In this document: piece by piece, positions 34,431-42,951 of the stretch
Layout of the letters: each line of letters starts with the position of its first letter
How positions within the stretch are numbered: the stretch's first letter is position 1
NCBI RefSeq assembly: GCF_016031615.1
Contig: NZ_JACYXC010000001.1
Location: forward strand, 4,402,001 to 4,466,000
Length of the DNA stretch: 64,000 nucleotides
Direction: 5' to 3'
Source: Streptomyces pactum
GTDB taxonomy: Bacteria > Actinomycetota > Actinomycetes > Streptomycetales > Streptomycetaceae
Notes under the pieces: model-generated
Seen by the model: only the letters and a program-made list of their open reading frames with translations
The model's database searches: none
What the model was told of the DNA's origin: nothing
Translations under genes and position numbers: made by a program

Positions 34431-34817
34431 GCGTCCGGGGCCGCGCCCTTCCGGCGGGGTGAGTCGCCCCTCGGCCGAGCGGTCCCGGAAGGGCCGTCTG
34501 CGGGGCGATCCGTTGCGGGGCGATCCGTGCCGCGGGGGCCTGTGGAGGGTCGTCCTCGGTCGCTCTGTCCCGGGCGGGAGGGATGGTGACAGATTTCCGG
34601 TCGCGCGGTGCCGGAGGGGTGGCCGGCCGCAGGCGTGGCCGGGGGCGGGAAGGCGTCGGTGGGGGGGCGGGGCGCCCGGGGAGTGGCGCGCGGGGGGTCG
34701 GTAGGGCGCGGCGGGTCCGGGAGGTGCGGCCGGTCGGGGGTGGGTGTCCCGGGCCCGGCGGCGTGCCGTGTGCGGTGGTGCCCCGGGCGCGGCGGTGCGC
34801 CGGCGCCGGCGCGATGT
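34431..34817. other. GC-rich spacer between convergent genes
   Basis: No gene seen. It holds two close copies of GGGGCGATCCGT near 34500-34530 and G-rich, purine-biased sequence. It separates the propeller-like gene from the convergent merR gene. Confidence 0.4.
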
Positions 34818-35363
34818 TCAGGTGCCGACGGTTGCGGTGGCGCCGTGCCCACGGCGGTCCGGCACCGCGCACCAGGTCGGGGACGGGGCGGAAGCGGCGT
34901 CGTCGGAGCCGGTGGACGGCGGTGCACCGGACCCGTCCTCGCCGGCGCCGGTGCCCGCGCCGGGTCCGTTCCCGATGGTGCCGGCACCGTTCCCGCCGGC
35001 GGCCGGCGGTGCCGGCACGGGGGTCGCGATGATGGTGTCCAGTGCGTCCCGGGCGGCCAGCAGCGACGCCATGGCCTCGTCGATGCGCTCGCGCTCCTGG
35101 TGCAGGTCGGGGAGGAGGCCGTGGCAGCCGGGCGCCAGGTTCTCGCCGTCGTCCACCATGCAGGGCAGCAGCCGGGCGATGGTGGCGGTGCCCAGCCCCG
35201 CCCCCAGCAGGGTCCGGATGCCCCGGACGGTGGCCACGTCCTCCTCGCGGTACTCGCGGTACCCGCTGGGCCGCCGCTGCGGCATCAGCAGGCCCTGCTC
35301 CTCGTAGTAGCGCAGCAGCCGGATGCTGACCCCGGTCCGCCGGGAGAGTTCACCGATACGCAT
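34818..35363 (-). CDS. MerR-family transcriptional regulator
   Basis: 181 residues. The N-terminal MerR domain (MRIGELSRRTGVSIRLLRYY and GYREYREEDVATVRGIRTLL) is followed by a dimerisation helix (LLPDLHQERERIDEAMASLL) and a Gly/Pro-rich tail of 60 residues. A pair of cysteines (LLPCMVDDGENLAPGCHG) precedes the helix and may be redox or metal sensing. It is divergent from an NAD(P)-dependent oxidoreductase gene, with a dyad operator between them. ATG 35363 is the family-typical start. Confidence 0.92.
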   Translation of the reverse strand: MRIGELSRRTGVSIRLLRYYEEQGLLMPQRRPSGYREYREEDVATVRGIRTLLGAGLGTATIARLLPCMVDDGENLAPGCHGLLPDLHQERERIDEAMASLLAARDALDTIIATPVPAPPAAGGNGAGTIGNGPGAGTGAGEDGSGAPPSTGSDDAASAPSPTWCAVPDRRGHGATATVGT

Positions 35364-35427
35364 ACGACCTGACCGCCAGTCCCCACTCAGCCGCACCCAT
35401 CCACCATGCGTGCGGGCCGACTTGACT

Positions 35428-35443
35428 CTCACACCGATGTGAG
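35428..35443. promoter_or_regulatory. MerR-type dyad operator
   Basis: CTCACACCGATGTGAG, a 6-bp inverted repeat (CTCACA/TGTGAG) with a 4-bp centre, directly after TTGACT (35422-35427). MerR regulators bind such dyads between promoter elements. It ends 17 bp before the oxidoreductase ATG, leaving little or no leader; no convincing -10 box is visible at 19-20 bp spacing. Confidence 0.6.
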
Positions 35444-35460
35444 ACCCCAGCCTATGCGAC

Positions 35461-36420
35461 ATGACGCATTCGACGCATGAACAGCATGAGCAGGCAGCGG
35501 TGATCGGACAGCGGGCAGCGGAGGACCGCACCCCGGTCACGGTGATCGGACTCGGGCCGATGGGGGCGGCGCTCGCCGAGGCCTACCTGAATCAGGGCCA
35601 CCCCACGACGGTGTGGAACCGCACCCCGGGGAAGGCGGACGAACTGGTGGCACGGGGCGCCCGCCGGGCGGACAGCGTCACCGGGGCGGTGACCGCGAGC
35701 CCGCTGATCGTGGTCTGCCTGAAGGACTACCCGGCGATGTACGGGGTGCTGGAGCAGGCCGCGGACGGGGCCCTGGCCGGCCGGACCCTGGTCAACCACA
35801 GCTCCGGAACCCCGGAGCAGGCACGCGAGGCGGTCGGCTGGGCCACCGGGCGGGGAGCCGAGTACCTCGACGGGGCGATCATGGTGCCGGTGACGGCGGT
35901 CGGGCACCCCGACGCCAAGATCCTCTACAGCGGGCCGCGGGCGGTCTTCGACACCCACCGCACGGCGCTGGCCGCGATGGGCGGGACCACCTATCTGGGT
36001 GCCGAACCGGAGTTGGCGGTGCTGTACAACACCGCGCTGCTGGGGCTGATGTACGCGACCCTCAACGGGTTCCTGCACTCCGCCGCCCTGGTCGGCACCG
36101 CCGGGGTGAAGGCGGCGACGTTCGCCGAGCTGGCGGTGGACTGGTTCCTGCCCTCGGTGGTGAACCCCATCATCGTGGCCGGGGTGCCGGACGTCGACCG
36201 GGGCCGGTACCCCGGCGACCTGGGAAACATGGAGATGAACCTGACCGCGATCGACCATGTGCTGCACACCAGTGCCCAGCAGGGGATCGACACCGACCAC
36301 CCGGCGCTGCTGAAGGCGCTCGCCGAACGAGCGGTGGCCGCCGGCCGCGGGGGTGAGAACTACATGGCGATGGCGGAGGTGTTCCGCGGGCGGCGGACCG
36401 GGGGTGCGGGCGGCGGCTGA
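35461..36420 (+). CDS. NAD(P)-binding beta-hydroxyacid dehydrogenase / imine-reductase-like
   Basis: 319 residues. The Rossmann motif VTVIGLGPMGAALAEAYL, the NADP-preferring NRTPGKA after the second strand, and LVNHSSGTPEQARE are present. The all-alpha C-terminal domain has YNTALLGLMYATLNGFLHS. The active-site Lys typical of hydroxyisobutyrate dehydrogenases is not evident, which fits the imine-reductase-like branch. Probably controlled by the divergent MerR protein. ATG 35461 leaves 25 residues before the Rossmann fold and almost no leader. Confidence 0.9.
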   Translation: MTHSTHEQHEQAAVIGQRAAEDRTPVTVIGLGPMGAALAEAYLNQGHPTTVWNRTPGKADELVARGARRADSVTGAVTASPLIVVCLKDYPAMYGVLEQAADGALAGRTLVNHSSGTPEQAREAVGWATGRGAEYLDGAIMVPVTAVGHPDAKILYSGPRAVFDTHRTALAAMGGTTYLGAEPELAVLYNTALLGLMYATLNGFLHSAALVGTAGVKAATFAELAVDWFLPSVVNPIIVAGVPDVDRGRYPGDLGNMEMNLTAIDHVLHTSAQQGIDTDHPALLKALAERAVAAGRGGENYMAMAEVFRGRRTGGAGGG

Positions 36421-36898
36421 GCCGCCGGGGGGGGGGCGGGCCGGGGCAGCCGTAGCCGGACCGTACCCGGGAGCCGGGAGCCGGGAGCCGGGAGCCGGGA
36501 GCCGGGAGACGGGGGCCCGTGCTGCCCGGTCCGGTGCTGCCGGCCGTGTGCTCCCCCGGCCCGTGCTCCCGGGCCGGGGCCCGCCGGTCCCGTGCTCCCC
36601 GGCCCGTGCTCCCCGGGCCTTCTCAGGCGTGGCCCGGGCCGGTGACCCAGGGTCGCCCGGGTCACCCATTCACCCAGGGTCACGCGTCCGTCTCCGGCGT
36701 ACCGGCACCGGGCCCGCGGCCGGAATGCCGACCGCGGACACCCCGGCGCGCCGCCACCCCGCCCCTGGCACCGGCGCCCCCCGCCCCCGGTGCGGCGCGC
36801 CCCCCGCCCCCGGCGCACCGCCGCCTCCGGCACCGGCGCCCGCCTCCGGCGCACCGGCCGCCCGCATGCGGCGGCCGGTGCGCGGGGATCCGGCCGGG
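36421..36898. repeat. Repeat-rich spacer with heptamer array
   Basis: From about 36468 to 36508 the heptamer GGGAGCC is repeated five to six times. From 36530 to 36620 CCGTGCTCCCCGG-like elements recur four times, and GGGTCACCC-type elements occur twice near 36650-36690. From 36770 to 36850 GCACCGGCGCCC elements recur. No gene is supported between the convergent oxidoreductase and secreted-protein genes. Confidence 0.55.
36849..36883 (-). terminator. Perfect 14-bp hairpin terminator
   Basis: The arms 36849-36862 and 36870-36883 pair exactly around a 7-nt loop, just 16 bp beyond the stop codon of the secreted 824-residue protein. No T-tract. Confidence 0.75.
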
Positions 36899-39373
36899 TC
36901 AGCCGGTGTGCACCGTGACCACGCCGGAGGCGACCACCGGGCGGGTGCGGTCGGTGGGCTGGGCGGTGAGGGTCCAGCGGTACGTTCCCGGCTTCGCCTT
37001 CACACCGTTGAGCGTGCCGTCCCAGGAGACCGCGATCCGCCCGCGGGCCGTTCCGCCGGTGAAGGTGCGGAGCACGGTGCTCTCGCCGGTGCGGGACAGG
37101 GTCAGCTTCCAGTGGGAGACGGGCCTGGAGGTGTGCCAGGCGCCCTTCCAGCCGGTGTTCGCCGAGGTGTTCAGCTTCGCCGGGGCGTTGGTGGCGATGA
37201 CGGCGAGCGGGGAGGTGGTGACCCGCGGCCACACCACCACCGCGTCCCCGTTCCCGTCGAGGTGGGCGACCGGGCCGCCGAACCGGTCCACCGCCCAGTG
37301 GCGCCCGCGCCGGTCCTGCGGGGCGTGCGGGACGAAGGGCAGCGCGGCGAGTTCCCGGGTGCCGGTCCGGTCGTCCGGGACCGCGCCGGGGAAGTACGTG
37401 ATCAGCAGCTTCCGGGCGGCGTCGTCCTGGCTGACCAGGTAGCCGTCGGCCAGCTGCGCGTACCCCCGCGGGACGTCCAGCGCCCGCCTGGTGGTCCGGT
37501 CGTACACCCCGGCCTCCCGGCCCGGACCGCAGGACCAGTAGACCCAGCGGCCCACCACCTGGAGCTCCCGCGGGACGCAGGGGGCGCCGGTGGAGAGCGA
37601 GCCGGACGGGGAGAACGACGGCAGCGACACCGCGTTCACCGTGCCCGGCGTGGTGCCCGGCGTCCACAGCGTGCTGCCCCACAGGGCCGCCGCCTGTGCG
37701 CCGGTGGTCCGCAGGACCGTGTCGCCGTTCCGCACCTCCTGCCGCGTCGGGTGCTGCCGCACCACCGTGTACGGCCCGGAGGCCGCCATCACCTCGGGTA
37801 CGTCGTGCCGCTGGTGCGCCACCGTGCCCTCGCCGGTGCCGGTGAGCCGCAGGCAGGAGCCGTAGCAGGTCATGTAGTAGCCGCTGGAGCCGGGATCGCC
37901 GGAGTCGTCCCCGGGCACCCAGTAGCCCAGGTCCCCCCGGTCCGCCGGGGCGGTGGCGGTGAGCTTGCCGTCGGGGTCCAGGGTGAGGTCGGAGCCGAAC
38001 AGCCGGGTGCCCGGGTACGGCTCGGTGCTCCGGGTGTCCTCGCCCGCGAGCAGCAACCGCCCCTGGTCCACCGCGAAGCCGCCCACCTCCCAGCGGGACA
38101 GCGGCGGCAGTTCCACCCGCGGTGCGGTGGCGGGCGCGCCGTCCGCGCCGGGCGTGACGCGGTGCACCGCCCAGTGCGCGGCGTCGCTGCCGCCCTCCAC
38201 CAGCAGGCTGCCGTCGGCCGCGGTGACGAACACACCACGGGACCGGTCGAGCAGGGTACGGGCGGGACCGCCGGACAGCGGCACCGCGCGGACCTCGTGC
38301 CCGTACGCGTCGTCCGGCTTCATGTAGACCAGCCAGTCGCCCACCACGGCCATCTCGGTGTGCCAGTCCGTCACACCGTCGAGCGAGGTGATCCGGGTGC
38401 CGGGCCGCTCCGGGTGGTTCCGGTCGATGACGTACGCGTTGGACACGTCGAACTTCTCGTCGATGGCCATGAAGACCACCTTGTCGTCGGTGAGCCGCGG
38501 GTACTCCAGCAGGCCGAAACCGTCGCTGGGCACCAGCGTCAGGCGCGCGGAGGCGAAGTCCAGCAGTGCGGTGCGCCAGGCGCCCCCGCCCACCGGCTTC
38601 CACCAGAACGCGGCACCCCGGGCGTCCGACGCCGGGGTGTACACGGCCGGACCCATGTCGGCGGGCACCCCGCCCACCGGCCGGTCGACCGGCGCACCGC
38701 CGCCGGCCGGGACCTCCCACAGGTGGAGCGTGTTCCCGGTCGCCGACCTGCGCAGGGTGAGCAGGCGGCCGGCCGCGAACACCTCGGTGACGGTGTCGCC
38801 CGCCGGCAGGTCGAAGCGCACGGTACGGCCGCTCGCGTAGTGGCGGACGCGGTAGCTGTTGCCCTCGATGTGCTCCAGCCCGTGGCCGCCGTTGAACGCG
38901 CGGGCCTCCGGCAGGTTCTCCACCTGCCGGCCGTCGTCCCCTATCCAGGTGAGCGTTCCGCTCGGGTGGCGGGCCTCGCGCGCCGAGAGGTACCCCGAAC
39001 CGTCCGCCGCCACGATCCCCGCGTCCCGCGGCAGCGCCATCCGTTCGCCCGGGACGGTGACCGTGGGCATCGGCGGCGGGGTGCCGGTGCCGTCCGCCGC
39101 CACGGCGGAGGGGGCGCCGGTCCCCAGCAGCCCGGCGCCGAGAGCGAGCACCGCCGCCACGGCGGTGGCCAGCCGCCGCGCCCGTGTCCGCGTCCTGCCC
39201 GGACGTACGGCCGGTGCCCCGGGCCACCGTGAGGCGGCCGCCGTCCCCGATGCCCTTGGGGTCCCTGATGCCTCTGCGGTCCCTGGGGCCTCCGAAATCC
39301 TCTGTGTCCCTCGTGTTCTTGGTGCTCCGGGTGTTGCCGGTGTTGCCGGCGTCCCCGGTGTTGCTGGTGCCAT
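36899..39373 (-). CDS. Large secreted beta-rich protein with C-terminal FlgD-like Ig domain
   Basis: 824 residues. A long twin-arginine-like N-terminus (RTRTRARRLATAVAAVLALG) ends in a cleavage site near SAVAADG. The body is made of many beta strands with repeated phrases (GGRLLTLRRSATG-like, AVVGDWLVYMK, GGFAVDQGRLLLAG, VVGRWVYWSCGPG), as in a large propeller. The last 75 residues (HWKLTLSRTGESTVLRTFTG, KPGTYRWTLTAQ) match FlgD/Ig-like domains that end many Streptomyces secreted proteins. ATG 39373 is chosen for the GAGGGGG before it; an earlier frame start adds 131 residues without signal character. Role unknown; perhaps carbohydrate or surface binding. Confidence 0.85.
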   Translation of the reverse strand: MAPATPGTPATPATPGAPRTRGTQRISEAPGTAEASGTPRASGTAAASRWPGAPAVRPGRTRTRARRLATAVAAVLALGAGLLGTGAPSAVAADGTGTPPPMPTVTVPGERMALPRDAGIVAADGSGYLSAREARHPSGTLTWIGDDGRQVENLPEARAFNGGHGLEHIEGNSYRVRHYASGRTVRFDLPAGDTVTEVFAAGRLLTLRRSATGNTLHLWEVPAGGGAPVDRPVGGVPADMGPAVYTPASDARGAAFWWKPVGGGAWRTALLDFASARLTLVPSDGFGLLEYPRLTDDKVVFMAIDEKFDVSNAYVIDRNHPERPGTRITSLDGVTDWHTEMAVVGDWLVYMKPDDAYGHEVRAVPLSGGPARTLLDRSRGVFVTAADGSLLVEGGSDAAHWAVHRVTPGADGAPATAPRVELPPLSRWEVGGFAVDQGRLLLAGEDTRSTEPYPGTRLFGSDLTLDPDGKLTATAPADRGDLGYWVPGDDSGDPGSSGYYMTCYGSCLRLTGTGEGTVAHQRHDVPEVMAASGPYTVVRQHPTRQEVRNGDTVLRTTGAQAAALWGSTLWTPGTTPGTVNAVSLPSFSPSGSLSTGAPCVPRELQVVGRWVYWSCGPGREAGVYDRTTRRALDVPRGYAQLADGYLVSQDDAARKLLITYFPGAVPDDRTGTRELAALPFVPHAPQDRRGRHWAVDRFGGPVAHLDGNGDAVVVWPRVTTSPLAVIATNAPAKLNTSANTGWKGAWHTSRPVSHWKLTLSRTGESTVLRTFTGGTARGRIAVSWDGTLNGVKAKPGTYRWTLTAQPTDRTRPVVASGVVTVHTG

Positions 39374-39645
39374 CGGAAGCCCCCTCGCTTCGCCCCCAAA
39401 CCCTGCCCTTCCAGTCCGTGAGACCGGCGAGCCGAGGGGCGGGTTGTGGAAAATCGGGCCCGCGAAGCGGGATGAATCACTCCGCCACCGATCGCACCCC
39501 GAGGGTTGGCCGGGGTGACTCCTTCCGTTCACCTCGCGGGGGTTGGGGCGGGTCCGGGCGAGTGGGTGACGGCGCAGGGGTGGCGAATGCGGGCGCGCGG
39601 CGCGCGGGGCGTACGGGTGTCCGACGGGCGTGCGAGCATGGGGAG

Positions 39646-40674
39646 ATGGGGACACCACCGCCCTTCGGGGAGAGGCTGAGAGCGGAGCTGGGATCGCCCG
39701 ACCGGGTGCACGAGTTGGAGAGCAGCCCGCGGTCGCGGGTGTGGCGGGCCGAGCTGTCCGGCACACCCGTTGTGATCAAGCAGCTCATCGACGCCCCGGA
39801 GGCGGACGACCGGTACACCCGTGAGGTGGCTGCGCTGCGGCTGGCGTCCCGGGTCGAACCGCCCGTGGTGCCGAGGATCCTCGGTACCGATCCGGAGGAA
39901 CGCGTGGTGGTGCTGGAGTACGTGGACCACCGGCCGCCCGGCGAGGAGTGGGTGGTGGAGTACGCCGGGGCGCTGGCCCGGCTCCACGCGGCCACCGGAC
40001 CGGAGGACGCCGGCGCCCTCCCCGCCTGGTCGGGCCCGGTCCAGGGCGACATCGACTCCTTCCTCACGCTCGCCCGGACGCTCGGCGTCGAGGTGCCGGC
40101 CGGGGTCCGGGCCGAGCTGGACGACCTGGTCGGCCGGGTGTCCGGTACCCCGGGCCACGCCCTGCTGCACGGCGACCCCTGCCCCGGCAACGACCTGCAC
40201 ACCGCTGCCGGCGTTCGGTTCATCGACTTCGAGCAGTCGGCGCTGGGCGACGGACGGGTGGAACTCGCCTACCTCCGGATCGGTTTCCCGACCTGCTGGT
40301 GCTCCACCGCCCCGCCGAGGGCCCTGCTGGACGCGGCGGAGGCCGCCTACCGCACGGCCTGGCGTGACGCGACGGGCACCGAGGTCCCCGACGACCTCAC
40401 CGACGCCTGCGCCGCCTGGCTGCTGCGGGGCGACGCCCTGGTCCAGCGGGCCGAGCGGGGCACCCTCGACCACCTGGCCGAGCTGCCGGGCCGGGACTGG
40501 TCCTGGGGCACCGCGACCGCCCGGCAGCGGCTGCTGCACCGTCTCGGCGTCGTCAGCCGGATGGCCGCCGACAGCGACCGGCTGCCCGGTCTGGGACGAC
40601 TCGCCGAAGCCGTCGCGGGGGCCGTGAGCGCCCGGTGGCCGGCGCTGCTGCCGCTGCCCGCGCGCCGACCGTGA
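39646..40674 (+). CDS. Aminoglycoside-phosphotransferase-like kinase
   Basis: 342 residues with the APH/choline-kinase fold: ATP-binding Lys in VVIKQLID, hinge VVVLEYVDH, catalytic loop HGDPCPGND and metal-binding FIDFEQSALGD. Substrates of such orphan members range from antibiotics to small alcohols; resistance cannot be inferred. ATG 39646 directly follows CATGGGGAG, so the ribosome site is at unusually short spacing and an upstream start remains possible. Confidence 0.88.
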   Translation: MGTPPPFGERLRAELGSPDRVHELESSPRSRVWRAELSGTPVVIKQLIDAPEADDRYTREVAALRLASRVEPPVVPRILGTDPEERVVVLEYVDHRPPGEEWVVEYAGALARLHAATGPEDAGALPAWSGPVQGDIDSFLTLARTLGVEVPAGVRAELDDLVGRVSGTPGHALLHGDPCPGNDLHTAAGVRFIDFEQSALGDGRVELAYLRIGFPTCWCSTAPPRALLDAAEAAYRTAWRDATGTEVPDDLTDACAAWLLRGDALVQRAERGTLDHLAELPGRDWSWGTATARQRLLHRLGVVSRMAADSDRLPGLGRLAEAVAGAVSARWPALLPLPARRP

Positions 40675-40696
40675 CTCCTCCCGTGTCCGGCCCTTG

Positions 40697-40796
40697 TCGG
40701 GCGTGAACTCCCGCGCCGGGCGTGACTCGTGCGTCGGGTCCGCGTCGGGCGTGACTCCTGCGCCGGGTGCGCGTCGGGCGTGACTCCCGCGTCCGG
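40697..40796. repeat. Direct repeats of a 29-30 bp unit
   Basis: CGGGCGTGACTC occurs at about 40718, 40747 and 40777, with a variant at 40699. It forms an imperfect tandem array of 29-30 bp units in the 220-bp gap between convergent genes. Confidence 0.6.
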
Positions 40797-40894
40797 TCCG
40801 GGGATGGGCGCCGCGTTCGCGCCGGGCGGGGAGCGGTACCGGTCCCGCCGGGCGGGGGCCGGTGCGGGTCGCGCCGGGCAGGAACCGGTGCGGG

Positions 40895-42028
40895 TCACGC
40901 CGGGCGGGTGGCGCCGGCGAACGGCATGGCGTCGATGCTCGCGATGCGTACCGTCGTACCGGGCCTGGGCGCGTGGATCATCTTGCCGGCGCCGATGTAC
41001 AGCCCCACATGGCTGATCCCGGAGTAGAAGAACACCAGGTCACCGGGGGCGAGTTCGGTACGGCCGACGCGCCGGCCGGCATTGATCTGGGTGTAGCTGG
41101 TGCGCGGCAGGGCGACACCGGCGGACCGCCAGGCGGCCTGGGTCAGCCCGGAGCAGTCGTAGCCGGACGGGCCGGTCGCCCCCCAGACGTACGGCTTGCC
41201 CAGCGCGCCGTAGGCGAAGGAGACGGCGAGCGCGGCGCGGCCGGACGCGGCGGGCGCGGAAGTGCCGAGGCGGCGGGCGGCGCCGGTCACCGCGGTGTCA
41301 CCCAGCCCCGGCAGCCCGCCGGCCCCGCTCCGCGGTCCTGCGGAACCGTTCCCGCTGCCGCCTTCGGCGCCCGGTGCGCCGTCGTGGCCGAGTACACGGC
41401 GCCGCTCCTCGGCGGTCAGCCGGTCGAGCAGCCGGTCGGCGGAGCGCAGCTTGGCCTCGACGGTGCGTTTGTGCCGGGCGAGCGCCTCGCGGGAACGATT
41501 CAGCTCGGACAGCCGCTCGATCGCCTCGGTCCGCACCTGCTTCAGCCCGCGCACCTGTCGCACCAGCCGGGACACCGCCGAGGACTGGCGGGTGTGCGCC
41601 CGGGCCGCCGCCGAGGCGCGCTCCAGGTACTCGTCGGGGGAGGACGAGAGCGCCAGCCGGAGCGTGGCGGGCACCCCGCCGGACCGGTACTGGGCGGTGG
41701 CGTACGAGCCCAGCGCGTTGCGGGAGGAGTTCAGCCGCGCGGTCCCGCGGGCCGCCTTGTCGCGCAGCGCCTCGACCGCCGACTCGGCGGCCTCGGCGCG
41801 CTCCTTGGCACCGTTGAAGCGCTCGGTCGCCTCCTCCGCCTCCCGCTGGTACCGCTCGACCCGGGTCTTGACCTGGGCCGCGGTGGGGCGGGGCTCGGCG
41901 TGCCCGGTGCCCTGGAGGGCGGTGCCGGCGGTCGCCGCTCCCGCCAGGGCGAGGGTCGCGGCGGTGCGGGCGGTGCGGGCGGTGCCGCCGAGCGGCAGAC
42001 GCTGCCTGGGCTTCCGGTGCGAGGCCAC
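40895..42028 (-). CDS. Secreted NlpC/P60 peptidoglycan hydrolase
   Basis: 377 residues. The N-terminus is basic with a hydrophobic stretch (TAATLALAGAATAGTAL) ending in GHAEP. Residues 50-220 form a coiled-coil-like helical region (VERYQREAEEATERFNGAK, EALARHKRTVEAKLRSADR). The C-terminal NlpC/P60 domain has Cys in YDCSGLTQAAW, His in SGISHVGLYIG, and a third polar residue in IHAPRPG. Such enzymes cut D-Glu/diamino-acid bonds in peptidoglycan and often need a regulator to move the coiled coil away. Streptomyces counterparts act in growth and sporulation. A GC-rich hairpin lies in its leader. Confidence 0.95.
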   Translation of the reverse strand: MASHRKPRQRLPLGGTARTARTAATLALAGAATAGTALQGTGHAEPRPTAAQVKTRVERYQREAEEATERFNGAKERAEAAESAVEALRDKAARGTARLNSSRNALGSYATAQYRSGGVPATLRLALSSSPDEYLERASAAARAHTRQSSAVSRLVRQVRGLKQVRTEAIERLSELNRSREALARHKRTVEAKLRSADRLLDRLTAEERRRVLGHDGAPGAEGGSGNGSAGPRSGAGGLPGLGDTAVTGAARRLGTSAPAASGRAALAVSFAYGALGKPYVWGATGPSGYDCSGLTQAAWRSAGVALPRTSYTQINAGRRVGRTELAPGDLVFFYSGISHVGLYIGAGKMIHAPRPGTTVRIASIDAMPFAGATRPA

Positions 42029-42066
42029 GGCGGTGAGGTCCCTTCCTTCCGTGAGCGGCGTACGAC

Positions 42067-42100
42067 GGCGGCGGCCCGTACGGGGGAGCGGGCCGCCGCC
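42067..42100 (-). promoter_or_regulatory. 5' leader hairpin of NlpC/P60 gene
   Basis: A perfect 12-bp stem (42067-42078 with 42089-42100, loop 10 nt) about 40 nt upstream of the start codon. I looked for the c-di-AMP (ydaO) riboswitch common before cell-wall hydrolase genes and did not recognise it. Confidence 0.4.
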
Positions 42101-42297
42101 TGGCGAGGAAGCTAGACCGCGATCCGGCGCCGAGGCAGGGCGAAGGGCGGAGTTGACCGGTATCGGGGCGTCACCGATCGTTACTGTCCGTTCCGAGGGG
42201 GGCGGGTCGGAAGGTTTCCGGGCAGCTGTGACCGAAGGGGCGATAACCCCCCACCCGGGCGCCGGTGGCTGCTAGGGGCAGGGCTACGCTCCGGGCC

Positions 42298-42651
42298 ATG
42301 GACGTACTGATACATGTCTTCGTCGGCCTGCACATCATCGGCATCGCCGCGCTGCTGGGCGGCTTCCTCGGCCAGACGAAGGCGCTGCGCACGGGCGAGG
42401 CGCGGATGCTCCCGGGGATGCTGCACGGTGCGCTCACCATGCTGGTGACCGGTGTGGCCCTGGTCGGTCTCAACCAGGCAGACGACAACAGCGTGAACAA
42501 CGTCAAGATCGCCGTGAAGCTGGCGCTGCTGGTGGTGATCCTGGCCCTGGTCTATGTGAAGCGGGACGAGGAGAAGGTCCCGAGCGGCGTCATGGGCGCG
42601 GTCGGCCTGCTCACCACCGCCAACATCTTCATCGCGGTGCTCTGGACCTGA
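42298..42651 (+). CDS. Small four-helix membrane protein
   Basis: 117 residues with four hydrophobic helices: VLIHVFVGLHIIGIAALLGG, ALTMLVTGVALVGL, IAVKLALLVVILALVYV and GAVGLLTTANIFIAVLWT. It resembles small integral membrane proteins of Streptomyces that are annotated without function. ATG 42298 is the only start near the first helix. The 300 bp that follow, up to the convergent sigma factor gene, are low-complexity with repeated GTGCCGGCG/CGGGGCGG elements and no gene. Confidence 0.85.
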   Translation: MDVLIHVFVGLHIIGIAALLGGFLGQTKALRTGEARMLPGMLHGALTMLVTGVALVGLNQADDNSVNNVKIAVKLALLVVILALVYVKRDEEKVPSGVMGAVGLLTTANIFIAVLWT

Positions 42652-42951
42652 CGGACCCGGCCGGGTCCCGCAGCCCGGCGCGCGCCCGGCCCACCCGCGG
42701 GACGCGCGTGCACGGCGGGACCCGCGGGGCAGCGGGACGCCCGTGCGGCGGCCCGCCCCGCGCGCGGACCGCGTGGCCGTACGCCCGCGGTGCCGGCGGG
42801 GCGGTGCGTCCGTGGTGCCCGTGCCGTGGTGCGTCCGCGGTGCCGGCGAGCCGGGGCGGCCGTAGGCCCGCGGTGCCCGTGCGGCGGCGGGCCCACCGCC
42901 GCGCCGGCGCGGCCGCTCCGGCGGCGACCGCCGGTCCGGCCGCGCCGCCGC

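Noticed and set aside
36360..39227. 955-residue frame within the large secreted protein gene
   Set aside because: It runs in the same direction as the real gene but lacks a signal peptide or any beta-strand pattern.
39646..40674. Antibiotic resistance gene
   Set aside because: The APH fold is shared by many kinases of ordinary metabolites, and no biosynthetic or resistance context surrounds it.
40697..40796. CRISPR array
   Set aside because: The unit is GC-rich and imperfect, spacers are too short and similar, and no cas gene is present.
42029..42297. Possible c-di-AMP (ydaO) riboswitch before the NlpC/P60 gene
   Set aside because: The region has a GC-rich stem, but I could not find the conserved ydaO core by eye.
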